The notes under the pieces were generated by a model. It did no database searches. It was not told the DNA's origin and saw only the letters and a program-made list of their open reading frames with translations. A stretch of 64,000 nucleotides of DNA from positions 540,000,222 to 540,064,221 of the forward strand of contig CM077667.1 of NCBI GenBank assembly GCA_039707655.1, in the 5' to 3' direction. The position numbers were made by a program, and so were the translations under genes. Source of the DNA: Elymus sibiricus. Its lineage: Eukaryota; Streptophyta; Magnoliopsida; Poales; Poaceae. This document shows positions 11,552 through 22,838 of the stretch, one piece after another (positions within the stretch are counted from its first letter, which is position 1; every line of letters starts with the position of its first letter).

Positions 11552-13719
11552 TGTAGGAGATATGCCCTAGAGGCAATAATAAATGTTATTGATTATCTCC
11601 CTGTTCATAATTATATTTATGTTCCATGCTATAACTGCAATGATTCTCGAGTCTGCAAATAAAACGAGGCTTGGAGGGAAACTCATGTGCACGTGTGGGA
11701 TAATAAACGGTAAAATGTATTCCTAGTCAAGCCTCTATGACTGGCTCAAGTATTGCATGATGATCCTGTTTTCCTGATCATGGGCATGGCTATGCCGACA
11801 ATTTTGAGGGCACAATGTTAGAAGAACATTTGTGTTGAATCGACCCAAATTGATGTTATGCTATGAGATACATTCGTCATAAGTTTATGGTTAATAACAC
11901 AGAGAAGTTAATGTTTGTATAATTCCTTAGACCATGAGAGTATCGAGTTTCTTCATGCTTGCTTCATGAACTTTGGGGTTTGTTAAACGTCATCCGTAAA
12001 TGGATGGCTATTACGGCGGCTTACGAGTTCATGGAAAAGTATGTCAAGTGACTTGATAGCTCAAGATTGGGATTTCCTCCTCCGACGTTGGAGAGATATC
12101 TCTGGGCCCTCTCGGTGTTACGGTATCCATCATCGTCTGGCCAGACACAGGGTGATTTGATCACAGGGATGCTGGAACACGGGAACGAGAAAAGAGAACA
12201 ATACCGGTAACGAGGTAACTGGCATAGTGGACAAGTTGTTGATCCACGGGGATGCCTACATGTCTCACCTCGGGTATTTGTAACATATCGCGAAGCAACA
12301 GGAATAGCACACGGCAACTGGAGGTTCACTCGAATATTCATTCGTGTGGGTATAGGGATCAATATGGGTGTCCACGGCTCCGATGTTGATCATTGATCGG
12401 AAGGGGTTCCGGGTCATGTCTATACTTCACCGAACCTATAGGGTCACATGCTTAAGGGTCATCTATCTGCTGAATACTAGACAAGGAGTCCGAGAGAAAG
12501 TCACTGGAAAAGTTTCAGAGACAACGGAAAAGTTCCAGAGAGAACACCGAAAAAGTTTCGGTAAAACTGAAAAGTTGTTTCGGATAAAACCATTGATCCA
12601 AAAAGGTTTCGGCAAGCACCGGGAATGTTTTGGAGGTTGCCAGATTGGTCTGGTAATTTCTGGAATTTTTTCGGAGAAAAAACCGAAAAAGGTTTTCGGA
12701 GCTGCCGGAATTGTTTACCGGGTAAACGAAGATGGTTTTAAATTAAACCACCATACCGGAAATGTTCCGGAGCGAGTCCAGATAATTTTAGAGGGTGCCG
12801 GAAATGTTCTGGGACCTTCCGGAATTTTTCAGAAGAAATAGTTTCGGAAAACATCTTGTCCCAGCGAGAGGGGACAAGATCCCACGGATCGTGGGGGCTG
12901 TTTTTGGGCTGTTTTTGGGGGCGCCCCCTTTAGGGGACAGCCCCCTTGTGGCTGGACAAAGTGTTTGGGGGCCCCCCATGGTGGGGGGCAGCCCCCACAA
13001 ATGGTGGAGAGTGTTGCGAGGAAGGTGGGGCCCCATGGGGGAACACCATGGACAAGGGAACATGTTTTCCTTGTTTGGTGGGTGCATGTTTAGTGGGCTG
13101 AATTTCAGCCCCCCCCGTCACCCCTTCCACCACTATATAAGGAGGTGGAGAGGAGCTCTCCATTCTCACTCCAACTCTCACACACATGGCATGCATGATC
13201 TGCCTTTCTTCTCTCCCTCCCACGAAATAGTTTCGTAGAGCCGAAAGGCTGTCTGGGTTCCGGTGGGAACTAGTTCTGGACGGCGAAGCCCTGTCGGATA
13301 GATGATACCGTATGTGTGCAACTCTGTAGAGAGATCATAGTTTCGGTCTTAGTTCGAGAGTGCCTCCCGAAGGGCTGTCCGTGTGACCGTCCGAGTTTTG
13401 GAGGTCCTCCCGAAGGGCTGTCCGAGTGACAGTCCGAGTTTCGGAGGTCCTCCCGAAGGGCTGTCCGCGACACCGTCCGGGGGACTGTGCGACCGCCTCC
13501 CGGAGGGCTGTCCGCGGGGCAGATGAGGGTATACATCCTCGCGGTTGGGAGGTTGTAAATCCTAGCTGCGGGGATCTGCACCGCCGATCGTCATCGACTC
13601 TACTTCCGCTGCGCTACGAGTCGGTAACGAAAAAGATCAAACCTTGTATGCTGTCTCCATAGTGATCCTGGGCTGGTGCGTAGGTTGGAAATTTTTGTTT
13701 TCTGCTGCGTTCCCCTACA
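11552..13719 (+). repeat. 3' LTR of the decayed Copia element (2168 bp)
   Basis: It repeats the 5' LTR with point differences concentrated in the first ~300 bp. It lacks 26 bp present at about 5537-5562 of the 5' LTR, where a short AACATGTTTTC... repeat has collapsed. It ends CCCCTACA directly before the TSD GTGTG. Confidence 0.93.
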
Positions 13720-13870
13720 GTGTGTGGGGAAGTGGAAGGAACTTTGGGCCACCTGTCTCCCACATAGGATGCCGGTTGTGGACAAAGTCCGCCCTTGCCT
13801 TTCACCTCTCCCCCTTCCTGGTAACTTCCAATGGCAAATTGATCTGGTCCAGCATGTCATTGGTGGTTCC

Positions 13871-15686
13871 TGTTGGGGAACGTTGCATGGGAAACAAAAA
13901 ATTTCCTACGCACACGCAAGATCTATCCATGGTGATGAGCATCTACGAGAGGGAGAGTGGATCTACATACCCTTGTAGATCGCTAAGCGGAAGTGTTAAG
14001 AAACGCGGTTGATATAGTCGAACGTCTTCGCGATCCAAATCGCAAGCCGTCCCGCGATCCCATCACGATCCGTCTCGCGATCCAATCACGATCCGTCCGA
14101 TCTAGCGCCGAACGGACGGCACCTCCGCGTTCAGCACACGTACAGCTCGATGACGATCTCCACCTCCTTGATCCAGCAAGCGAGGGTGGAGAGGTAGATG
14201 AGTTCTCCGGCAGCACAACGGTGTGGTGGCGGTGGTGGTGGAGCTGATCTGGCAAAGCTTCGCTAAGCTATACCGAACAGATCTAGAGGAGAAGCAATCT
14301 AGAGGGAGAGAGGGCAGCACGTGGCAATTAGGGTTAGGGGCTGCCCTCAAAATCCCTCAATATATATAGGAGGAAGGGGAGAGGAGGCAGCCTTGGCCCC
14401 TACTCCAAGGAGGTTCGGCCGAACCAACAAGGGAGGAATCCACCTCCCACAAGGGAGGTGGAATCCTATTAGGACTCCTTCCTAATTTGGCCTTTTTTCC
14501 CTTTCCCTTATCCTCTTCGCATGGGCCTTTAGTGGCTGGCTTGCCCAGCCCACTAGGGGCTGGTGCACCACCTCTAAGGCCCATGTGCCCCCCCGGAGTG
14601 GGTGGCCCCCTCCCGATGGTCCCCCGGAACCCATTCGTCACTCCCGGCACACTGCCAGAAATGCCCGAAACTTTTCTGGAGACCAAAGCGGGACTTCCTA
14701 TATATCAATCTTTACCTCTGGACCATTCCGGAGCTCCTCGTGACGTCCGGGATCTCATCCGGGACTCCGAACAACCTTCGGTCACCACCATACATAACTC
14801 AATGCTACCGAAACGTCACCGAACCTTAAGTGTGCAGACCCTGCGGGTTCGAGAACAATGTAGACATGACCGAGACACCTCTACGGTCAATAACCAATAG
14901 CGAGACCTGGATGCCCATATTGGTTCCTACATATTCTACGAAGATCTTTATCTGTTGAACCTCTATGTCAAGGATTCAGATAATCCCGTATGATGTTCCC
15001 TTTGTTCTTCGGTATGTTACTTGCCCGAGATTCGATCGTCGGTATCTCTATACCTAGTTCAATCTCGTTACCGGCAAGTCTCTTTACTCGTTCCGTAATA
15101 CAAGATCCCGTGGCTAACACTTTAGTCACATTGCTTGCAAGGCTTGTTGTGATGTTGTATTACCGAGTGGGCCCTGAGATACCTCTCCGTCACACGGAGC
15201 AACAAATCCCAGTCTTGATCCATGCCAACTCAACAGACACCCTCGGAGATACCTGTAGAGCATCTTTATAGTCACCCAGTTACGTTGCGACGTTTGATAC
15301 ACACAAGGTATTCCTTCGGTGTCAGTGAGTTGCATGATCTCATGGTCATAGGAACAGATACTTGACATGCAGAAAACAATAGCAATAAACTAACACGATC
15401 ATATGCTATGTTCATAGTTTGGGTCTTGTCCATCACATCATTCTCCTAATGATGTGATCCCGTTATCAAATGACATCTCATGTCTATGGCTAGGAAACCT
15501 TAACCATCTTTGATCAACGAGCTAGTTCACTAGAGGCATACTAGGGACACAGTGTTGTCTATGTATCCATACATGTATTTGATTTTCCAATCAATACAAT
15601 TATAGCATGGATAGTAAACGATTATCACGAACAAGGAAATATAATAATAACCAATTTATTATTGCCTCTAGGGCATATTTCCAACA
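13871..15686 (-). mobile_element. Angela/BARE1-type solo LTR, minus orientation
   Basis: Read on the minus strand it starts TGTTGGAAATATGCCC and ends GCAACGTTCCCCAACA, the hallmark ends of Angela/BARE1/WIS LTRs. It is flanked by the exact TSD GTTCC (13866-13870 and 15687-15691), and no internal domain is present, so it is a solo LTR left by recombination between two LTRs. Its outer thirds match the young Angela LTR at 48358, but the U3 core (about 14370-14700) is a different sequence. A TATATATA stretch near 14361-14368 is the likely minus-strand core promoter. Confidence 0.93.
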
Positions 15687-15691
15687 GTTCC

Positions 15692-16343
15692 GCCTATGGT
15701 CGGATCGTGCCGGCAGGTGCAAGGCCCATAGCCATGGAAGGGCTCTAGGCTGTCTTGTCTTTAGGGCCACGACCATGGTGGTGGGAGCCACGATGTTTTG
15801 CGCAGAGCTCATGGCTCAAGTGCTAGATAGTTACCATCGCTGCGTAGGGTAGTGTGTTGGCTGGGGTTTGGCGTTCCGTAGTGGTGGTGTGGCAAATGTT
15901 CTCGTGACTGGCCGCACCCTAGTCGGAGCAGAGCCTGCTTGTCGGGGGTGAAAACCCTGTCTGGGTTTGGCTAGGCCGATGGATGTGGCGTTTGTGGATG
16001 TCATCACCATCTCAAAGTCTTTGTCGTGGTTGCTCCCTGTCCTTCGTCATGCTTCTCGTGAAAATCTTTTGATCTTTGGATTGTCGGTGGCGGCGCTTTG
16101 GTGCCGTGTCCTTGTTGAAGGCACCGCCTTGGAAGTCATGATTGTGTTTTGCTTCGCTTCCTCGCGGTGGCCTATTAACGGTTAAGGGCTCCGTCGAGTC
16201 GATAGTGATGCTTAGTGTCCATCTGTAGTCTACTTGAAGTTGTATGGGGGTGATGTTGCTGATTATTAGCACCTATGTATCTTGCCTTGGATGCATGAGT
16301 TGTGGTGTTTGCGTCGTCGGTTTGTGTGGTGATCGTTGCTTTA
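15692..16343. other. Old interrupted repeat, right fragment
   Basis: Continuation of the host sequence described at 3300-4021 and 13725-13865. It contains GGGTGAAAACCCTG and a G/T-rich tail but no sustained frame or motif that I recognise. Confidence 0.3.
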
Positions 16344-16591
16344 GTTCCATAATGTAGTGCGCATGATTTTTTTGAAGTCAAACTTACAAACATTGATCAA
16401 TTTTATAGATAAAAACTATTTATATTTACTATACCAAATATATAAAATATAAAATTACATCTTAGGATGAATCGAACGATATATATTTGGCATTCTAGAT
16501 GTAAATATTTTTCGCCACAAACTTGGTCAAAATTTACAAGATTTTACTATTCACAAAAATCTATATGCACTACATTATAAAATGGAGGGAG
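16344..16591. mobile_element. Stowaway-like MITE, one end eroded
   Basis: The left end GTTCCATAATGTAGTGC and right end GCACTACATTATAAAATGG are inverted copies, and the right end finishes in GGAGGGAG, the Stowaway terminal signature. The left terminal CTCCCTCC and one side of the TA TSD are missing or mutated. The internal sequence contains the MITE-typical ACTTGGTCAAAATTT. The element lies about 1.1 kb upstream of the MYB start codon. Confidence 0.7.
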
Positions 16592-16654
16592 CAGTGTATA
16601 AAGCGGGACAAAAGCCTTTTTCACTAATCAACTTGTGATGGTTATACCAGCGGG

Positions 16655-16930
16655 TTATATTAAATTCATCCTCCAACAAACTCATCCAAAAGTCTGAAGT
16701 GATGTAGAGAGGGCAGGCAATATATTTCCACACTACACCTCAAATCTAGACTTATTTAGTCATTAAACGTGAGATCGATGTAGGCCACAAAATATATTTT
16801 TAGTACTGCGTTGACAGGGTCTTGACTTGATACTTCTTAGCTCGGATACCATATTGAATTCATACTCCAGCAATTCATTCAAAAGTCCAAACTGATGAAG
16901 AGAGGCCAGTAATATATTTCAACATGTTAA
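16655..16930. repeat. Diverged direct duplication, ~195-bp spacing
   Basis: About 75 bp starting near 16660 (AATTCATCCTCCAACAAA...GAGAGGGCAGGCAATATATTTC) is repeated in diverged form from about 16854 (AATTCATACTCCAGCAATTC). It lies in the upstream region of the MYB gene; no function is evident. Confidence 0.55.
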
Positions 16931-17499
16931 ACTCCACTACTATGCGTCTTGTTAAGGCTGAATATATTTTTTTTCGTTGGGACGTCACCCCTTGGATAGT
17001 GAGGTACGCGTGGTGCGTGGTGATTTACCAAAACTCTGCAACTATAGTCTCCCGCACTGTGAGTGTGCGTGCTGTGTGCATGTGGTGATGGTGTGCATAT
17101 ATGATATGTACGCGTCTATGCTGCACTCGCTCGATGTTTCTTGAAAAGAGAGAGAGAAATGGAGGGCCAGCTAGCTACCACGGATCCACGAAACGAATAT
17201 ATGATCGGTGATGTTGTACTTGGTAAAAAGAGGCAATCATCATCAAGGACGACATACGCGACCCCTTGAAAAAAATATCGATGGATGGATCCGTCATCCT
17301 CCGCTGGTGCGATTGATGGATAGATATACTATAGTTGTGCATTGACATCAGCCTCCACTCCACTTGCCGGCCGGGCCGGCAGCTTATCGCTATCCTCTTC
17401 CTCTATCCCCAATCGAAAGGAGAGAAAAAGCAAGCAGAGAGCATGTAGATCCATGACGTGTGCCCATGGATGCGACCTCACCTGCCCCTGCCCGTCGGC

Positions 17500-17508
17500 C
17501 TATAAAAC
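17500..17508 (+). promoter_or_regulatory. TATA box of the MYB gene
   Basis: CTATAAAAC lies 182 bp upstream of the MYB start codon, in C-rich DNA typical of a grass core promoter. It would place transcription initiation about 30 bp downstream, giving a 5' leader of roughly 150 nt rich in pyrimidines. The surrounding 16950-17690 region is otherwise unique sequence. Confidence 0.65.
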
Positions 17509-17689
17509 TGCCGTCGACCACACGACCTCACAAGTGGACTCCTTCATTCCATTCCGCTCCATTTCCATACGTTTCTTCCTCGAGGAAAGTGGCTCTTGAT
17601 CCCACCACCAGCCGCACCACCAACATCTTCTGTCCGTAGCTTCTTGGTGCCGGGCCGCTGCGTTCACATCAAGAAACTAGCATCGATCC

Positions 17690-18675
17690 ATGAAGATGAA
17701 GCAGGCGAAGAAGACGACCGCGGCGACGTCGCCGGGGAAGGAGGAAGAAGCGGTTGCACCGGGCAGTTTCCGCAAGGGGCCGTGGACGGAGCAGGAGGAC
17801 ATGAAGCTGGCGTGGTTCGTGCGGCTCTTCGGCGAGCGCCGCTGGGATTTCTTAGCTAAGGTGTCAGGTTTGCAAGGTGGCGGGTGACCCATGCCGTGCC
17901 ATGCTATGCCATGCGTGCGCCTCGACGCATGCATGCATGCTGGTATGCATGGGACCAAAATATGATGTGGCCATGGCCTTTTGTGTGCTAACGCTCTCGC
18001 CCTCCACCGGCACCTCTTGCTCTTGTGTCTGCCTTGCCTACAGGTCTTAACCGGACAGGGAAGAGCTGCCGGCTCCGGTGGGTCAACTACCTCCACCCGG
18101 ACCTCAAGCGCGGCCGGATGAGCCCCGAAGAGGAGCGCCTCGTCGTCGACCTCCACGCCCGCTGGGGCAACCGCTGGTCACGCATCGCCAAGGCCATGCC
18201 GGGGCGCACGGACAACGAGATCAAGAACTACTGGCGCACCCACACCCGCAAGCTCCACAAGGACAACCGCGCCGCCGCAGACGGCGCCGGCTCTGCAGCT
18301 TCAGCCTCCACGACCACGTCCACGTCCATGTCGGCGGCGTCTCCGGCCACCACGTCCAGCTCCTCCTCTTCAACAACCCACAACGACAACCACTCGCATC
18401 ACGGACACCGCGACCAAGAGACCGCGGCCAGCCAGGAACAAGAACAGGCGGATCAACAGCTGCTCTACACCGCCGGCATCGGCATGGACAACCACCTGCT
18501 TTGGAACGACGCCCTCATGGACACCTACGCCTGGGGAGCCGTCGCCACGCCGTCGATGATCGTGCCGCCGCCTTCATCGCCGGTGTGGGACTACTGCTGC
18601 TCGGATTCGCTCTGGGGGATAGGCGACGACGAGGTCGAGTACAAGAAGATGCTCGCCGTCGCCGGTGCCTCATGA
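17690..18675 (+). CDS. R2R3-MYB transcription factor (two exons), MYB59/MYB48-like
   Basis: Exons 17690-17867 and 18044-18675 join to encode 269 residues. R2 (about residues 29-79) has Trp at 32, 52 and 72; R3 (80-131) has Met at 85 in place of the first aromatic, then Trp at 104 and 123, the usual R3 pattern. The R3 recognition helix has [11 protein letters not shown]. The motifs [20 protein letters not shown] and [12 protein letters not shown] resemble the plant MYB59/MYB48 subgroup; I infer that placement from memory of the family. After the DNA-binding domain comes a Ser/Thr/His-rich linker (about 140-185) and an acidic Trp-containing tail ([16 protein letters not shown]) that could act in transactivation. 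The protein should be a nuclear DNA-binding regulator. ATG at 17690 is the first in frame; a second lies two codons later. The usual intron in R3 is absent. The gene is intact. Confidence 0.93.
17868..18043 (+). other. MYB intron with two possible in-phase donors
   Basis: The 176-bp intron begins GTTTGC after TCAG and ends CTACAG. It splits a Gly codon in R2 (phase 1), matching the common first-intron position of R2R3-MYB genes. A second GT at 17877 (CAAG before GTGGCG) is nine bases later in the same phase and would add Leu-Gln-Gly. If the intron is retained, translation stops at 17885-17887 after 65 residues. Confidence 0.85.
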
Positions 18676-19084
18676 TATTTTTCATACATCATCGATCTTT
18701 GCTTAGCCAATTATAGATGCCAACTACGTAGCTGAAGATGCTTACGTGCATGCGTCCAAGTCATCCTATTCCCCTAGCTGAGACGAGACTTGATATGTGC
18801 TAGTGATAAGTGCATGCATCCCTGCCTTGGGATTTATGCTTTTGTACATGTAATCTCCATGTGTATGTATGGTAGAGTAATAACTAAACATATGCATGTA
18901 GTTATTTGTAATATTAAGGTAATTTTTAATAACTCCTTAATGTTTTAGCAATGCGTAACACAGGCTACTACCTGTACTATATATACTAGTACTTGAGAAT
19001 TCAGATGGACTTTGTAAAGAAATAAAGATCTGACCATCATAAGTATATCTGCTTAATCTATTTAATCTGGATGTATTTGTACAC

Positions 19085-19138
<54 letters not shown>

Positions 19139-20632
19139 ACACACAACATGTTCATTTATTCATGATGTCCATGCTGAATTATGCCCTTCATTTAATTCCG
19201 GATATCGAAACTAAAGGCCGCGTTATTTGCATAAATGGAATTAGCATATTCCATCAAGTACTTCATAATTAAAGAGAATCCGCATAAGAAATGTATTCCA
19301 AGATCAATCAATCAATCAATTCTGGTATCAAGAATCTAATAATTGCTTCAAGAACTCGCTAGAACCTCTGCTACCTTTCTATTTCAGCCTCTAATTCCTA
19401 TACCTGGAGAGGTTCACAAGGGCACGTAACTGATGAAGATGCGGACCTGAAGATGATCGTCTGATCGTTCCTGTCCCTGTCTTACTTTCTCTAACCAGCT
19501 TGCATCTAGAAGAAATATTTCCTGGACATCCTTTTCATGCCCCAATCTTAATCAGTTAATTCCAAATGGATCCTATGCATGATCTCAAACAGCAGTACTG
19601 CTCTCATCGATGATCTGCAGTACTACTCGCCGAGAAAGGGACAGGGATCGCCGGTGGGTGATCAGCTGGTTGTGCTTGCAAGTTGCAACTAAAGTTGTGA
19701 GGGATAAATTGAATAAAATTAAGGAGAGGTCCAGGTGGTTGTGATAAGGGAGCATGGAGTTAAAAATGGTGGTGACAAAAAGCTAGTTGCAAGGTGTGTG
19801 TGATAAGGAGCCAGCAGAAGCAGCAGCAACTTGTTTGCCACCTTTGCTGCATTACTTCTAGTATTATCTTGGTCATTGCTAATTTACTCCATCTGGCTAG
19901 CTAGTGCTTCATCACAAACAAACTTTAGTTTCTTTCTTGCTCTTAGTGGTGCACCCTCTAGCTAGGTAGCTTGTACACCTGGTACTAATGCTAACCTCAT
20001 CTTCGCACTTTTTTCTGCACTTAATTATGTTGCTCCTCCAGGATGGTGTAGATAATATGTATTCAAATGATATAGATCCCTCTTTACCTAGCTCAATGTC
20101 ACTCAAGGGCACTAGCTGGCTAGCATGGAACATGCATGCATGGTTGCCACTTTTAGCATGAAAAAGCCTCAAGCAAAGAGGCGATTAAGCAAGATATGCT
20201 CCGATTCAGAATGATACTATACACCACACGCCTAACTAATCTATTAACTGATGTCTCCACTCCATGCACATATTAGAGGAAGCACGAATGAGATCGATGT
20301 ACGCTTTGGACTTAACTACCAGGCCTAATTCCGGTATACCTGTGGCACCTAATTTTGGTATACCCACAACGCATTACACCTAATTTCGGTAATATCCATC
20401 CCAAATGCAGATTGTGGCGTTTTGTCTCATGGGCTCAGAGAGTATTAACTAAGTTCATAGATCTTCTTTTGGAATAATTTGGATTCAAGGAATGCAGCAG
20501 TCTTCCATAACGAGTGTCACCATTCTGTTGTGGCGGCAATACCTCTAATCGCGCTCTAGCACACCCATGTAACCTTCGCCAACCTGTTGGGACTTTGAGT
20601 AATACATTCCGGTGGGGAAAATAATTCATATC
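18676..20632. other. MYB 3' flank and intergenic DNA
   Basis: The first few hundred bases should include the MYB 3' UTR; no single polyadenylation signal stands out. Further on there is an AC microsatellite and, at about 20320-20400, three loose copies of CCTAATTTCGGTATAC. No gene is recognisable. Confidence 0.4.
19086..19136. repeat. (AC)n microsatellite, about 25 units
   Basis: An uninterrupted 51-nt AC dinucleotide run, about 400 bp downstream of the MYB stop codon. It is likely to be length-polymorphic and gives a spurious Cys-Val frame on the minus strand. Confidence 0.98.
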
Positions 20633-20634
20633 TA

Positions 20635-20890
20635 CTACCTCTATTCCAAAATAATTGAAGTTGTGCGCTTGTCCCAAGTCAAACTTCTTTATGTTTGACC
20701 AAGTCCATCGAAAAACATATTAACATCCAGAACAACAAATTAGTCTCGCTAGATTCTTTATGAAATAAATTTGCGTACTATGTGTATTTGCTGTTGTAGA
20801 TCTTAGAACATTTTCTATAGAGTTGTTCAAACTTCAGCAGGTTTGACTTTGGATAAACTTAGAGCTTCAATTATTTTGGAACGGATAGAG
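20635..20890. mobile_element. Stowaway-like MITE (256 bp)
   Basis: The left end CTACCTCTATTCCAAAAT and the reverse complement of the right end, CTCTATCCGTTCCAAAAT, form an imperfect inverted repeat. TA dinucleotides flank the element (20633-20634 and 20891-20892), the Tc1/Mariner TSD. The interior has the usual TTTGACCAAGT-type motifs and no coding capacity. Confidence 0.85.
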
Positions 20891-20892
20891 TA

Positions 20893-22268
20893 GAAGTTTG
20901 AAAAAAGTGTTGAATCCACATATGCATGTAGATGTGTTCTTCATATTTTGAAATGATATTAAAAATATGTTAATTTGTAAGGAATAAACAACAAAAAATG
21001 TGTGGACACATAGTAGCAAATAGTAGATAAATTACTATCCGTTATTCGTCGTCTATGTCGATGTGTCTTCAGGTTGTATCCTTTTGATCTACACGTCTCT
21101 TCATCGTTAGCGGTTGTTGTTCTGGGACCATAACACGACGACTTTTCGACTGTCTACTACAACAATTTGTGCCTAGCTCCGGTGAGAGAGGGATGATGAC
21201 GGCGGTACATCTTTGGCTTGCGCCAGTGTTTATAATCGTCGTTAGATGAGACAAATTTGTATGTAATATTTATTATTTCTGGTGTTCGTGTACTACCATA
21301 CTTGATGATGAATGGTTCAAAAGTTTCTGGCAAAAAGAACACATATATATGCACTGCTGGAACAATGCAAACATACCCTAAGCAATACGTGTTTTCTGTA
21401 GACAGATAAGGCAGGCACTGGTAAAACCTGCATAAACTTATAACACTGAGATTAAGCATAGATATGGACCAAGAAATTAACATGAATGCCACGACAAGAA
21501 GACATACAACAAAAATGAAGCTTGGACTGACGCACGCAAGATATGTATTAGATCTACACTTGCTTACTCAAAGCCTTAGGACGTCATGATTATTAATAAG
21601 TATTACTCGCTAACTAACTGGATTAGTCATTGCTCACCTGACGCCCGGGGTTGGTGCACATATGTGCACGCCGATCACGTAGGTCACAGGTCCCTCCAAA
21701 TTGTAGATCGAGACAACAAAATACATTGAAAAAAATAACCAAGCTATGGACAATTAAAATGAATTAATTTATGGCCGCCCAAACCACAAGCTATGACGAT
21801 CATAGACAGAGATAGGCCTGATCAATCGATGATGGATGGATATGGATGCGCTTATCCAATTTTTCTAATCACCCCGCCGGGATTTCATCACGATCACGAT
21901 CACGTACGTACATATCCCCATAGCGATGGCTACTACTAGCTAATTAAAGGCATTCAAGATTATCTCCTGCTTATCCTCTTGCTCTTTTTCCACAACACTA
22001 GCTGAGCCATGCACTTTACGAGCCATCTAGATTGGTAAGCTAATGCCATTGGTAATTATGACTTTGAAAAGTGATTGAGAGATCGATCGTATAGAGTAGA
22101 GAAACAAAGTATGTACATCTTTAGTCTGTCGTAAGAAATACTAGTTCGGAGAGAAACAAAGTATGGACATCTGATTTCTGAATTCATCACATATTATAAT
22201 TTGAGAGCTAGTACTATATAGTTTTTCTTATTGTTTACCGAACTGACCACCTGGTGCGGGCTAGTATA
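20893..22268. other. Intergenic DNA, no gene recognised
   Basis: Unique-looking sequence with ATCACGATCACGATCACG at about 21888 and a few AGCTAG-rich patches. No extended frame with codon structure and no transposon termini are visible. Confidence 0.35.
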
Positions 22269-22270
22269 TA

Positions 22271-22526
22271 CTTCATCCGTTCAATAATGTAGTGCATATA
22301 TATTCTTTGGATAGTCAAACTTCGTAAACTTTGACCAAGTTTATACCCAAAACTTCTTATATCTACAATACCAAATATATAAAATATGAAACTACTTTTT
22401 ATAATGAATCTAATGATATGCTTGTCATTCTACATGTAAATGTTTTTCTTCAGAAACTTGGTCAAAGTGTGTAAGGTTTGACTTTTCAAAAAAATCTATG
22501 TGTACTACATTGTGGAAGGGAGGGAG
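22271..22526. mobile_element. Stowaway-like MITE (256 bp)
   Basis: The left end CTTCATCCGTTCAATAATG and right end TTGTGGAAGGGAGGGAG are imperfect inverted copies, with TA on both sides (22269-22270, 22527-22528). TTTGACCAAGTTT and ACTTGGTCAAAG occur symmetrically inside. It is related to the copy at 16344, sharing AATGTAGTGC and CCAAATATATAAAATAT. Confidence 0.88.
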
Positions 22527-22800
22527 TACTTTGCATGCCCTTTTTTCTACAAAGAAAAATGATTTCATTACCCGAGAATATTTTCATCGAAGGGCACACA
22601 ACCAAAAATTAATATACTACATTCGCAAGAAAGAATTAGCCCAACATTCCTGATTCTATTGTTTAGCTCACACAAAGCTCCCAACAATCCAACTAGTTTG
22701 AGAATGCCCTAAATGTCGGATTATCATATGTTAATAACTACAATCAGTGACGGAGCTTGAATTTTTGATGTCGCGGGGTGAAACACAATATATGAGTATC

Positions 22801-22838
22801 GGGGGTGGGGGCGGGGGGGGGGGGGGGGGGGGGGGGGG
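22801..22838. repeat. G-rich tract with a 26-nt pure G run
   Basis: GGGGGTGGGGGC precedes an uninterrupted 26-nt G run (22813-22838). It is preceded at 22745 by CAGTGACGGAGCTTGA, which resembles a hAT-type terminus, but I could not find a matching inverted end. Confidence 0.95.

Larger units (their letters stand above)
4022..13719 (+). mobile_element. Full-length decayed Ty1-copia retrotransposon, Angela-related
   Basis: Two long LTRs (4022-6221 and 11552-13719), beginning TGTAGGAGATATGCCC and ending CCCCTACA, flank a 5.3-kb internal region with a primer-binding site, a decayed gag-pol and a polypurine tract. The 5-bp TSD GTGTG is exact (4017-4021 and 13720-13724), so this is one complete insertion. 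The LTR start resembles Angela/BARE1/WIS LTRs but the termini are TGTAGG...CCTACA rather than TGTTGG...CCAACA. The coding region is riddled with stops, so the copy is not autonomous. By eye the LTRs differ at about 2% of positions plus a 26-bp deletion, so it is clearly older than the Angela copy at 48358. Confidence 0.93.

Noticed and set aside
18078..18716. 212-codon frame overlapping the MYB second exon
   Set aside because: It is an out-of-frame GC-rich shadow with an Arg/Pro/His-rich product; the MYB frame explains the sequence.
18937..19155. 72-codon frame with a Cys-Val run
   Set aside because: It is the translated (AC)n microsatellite.
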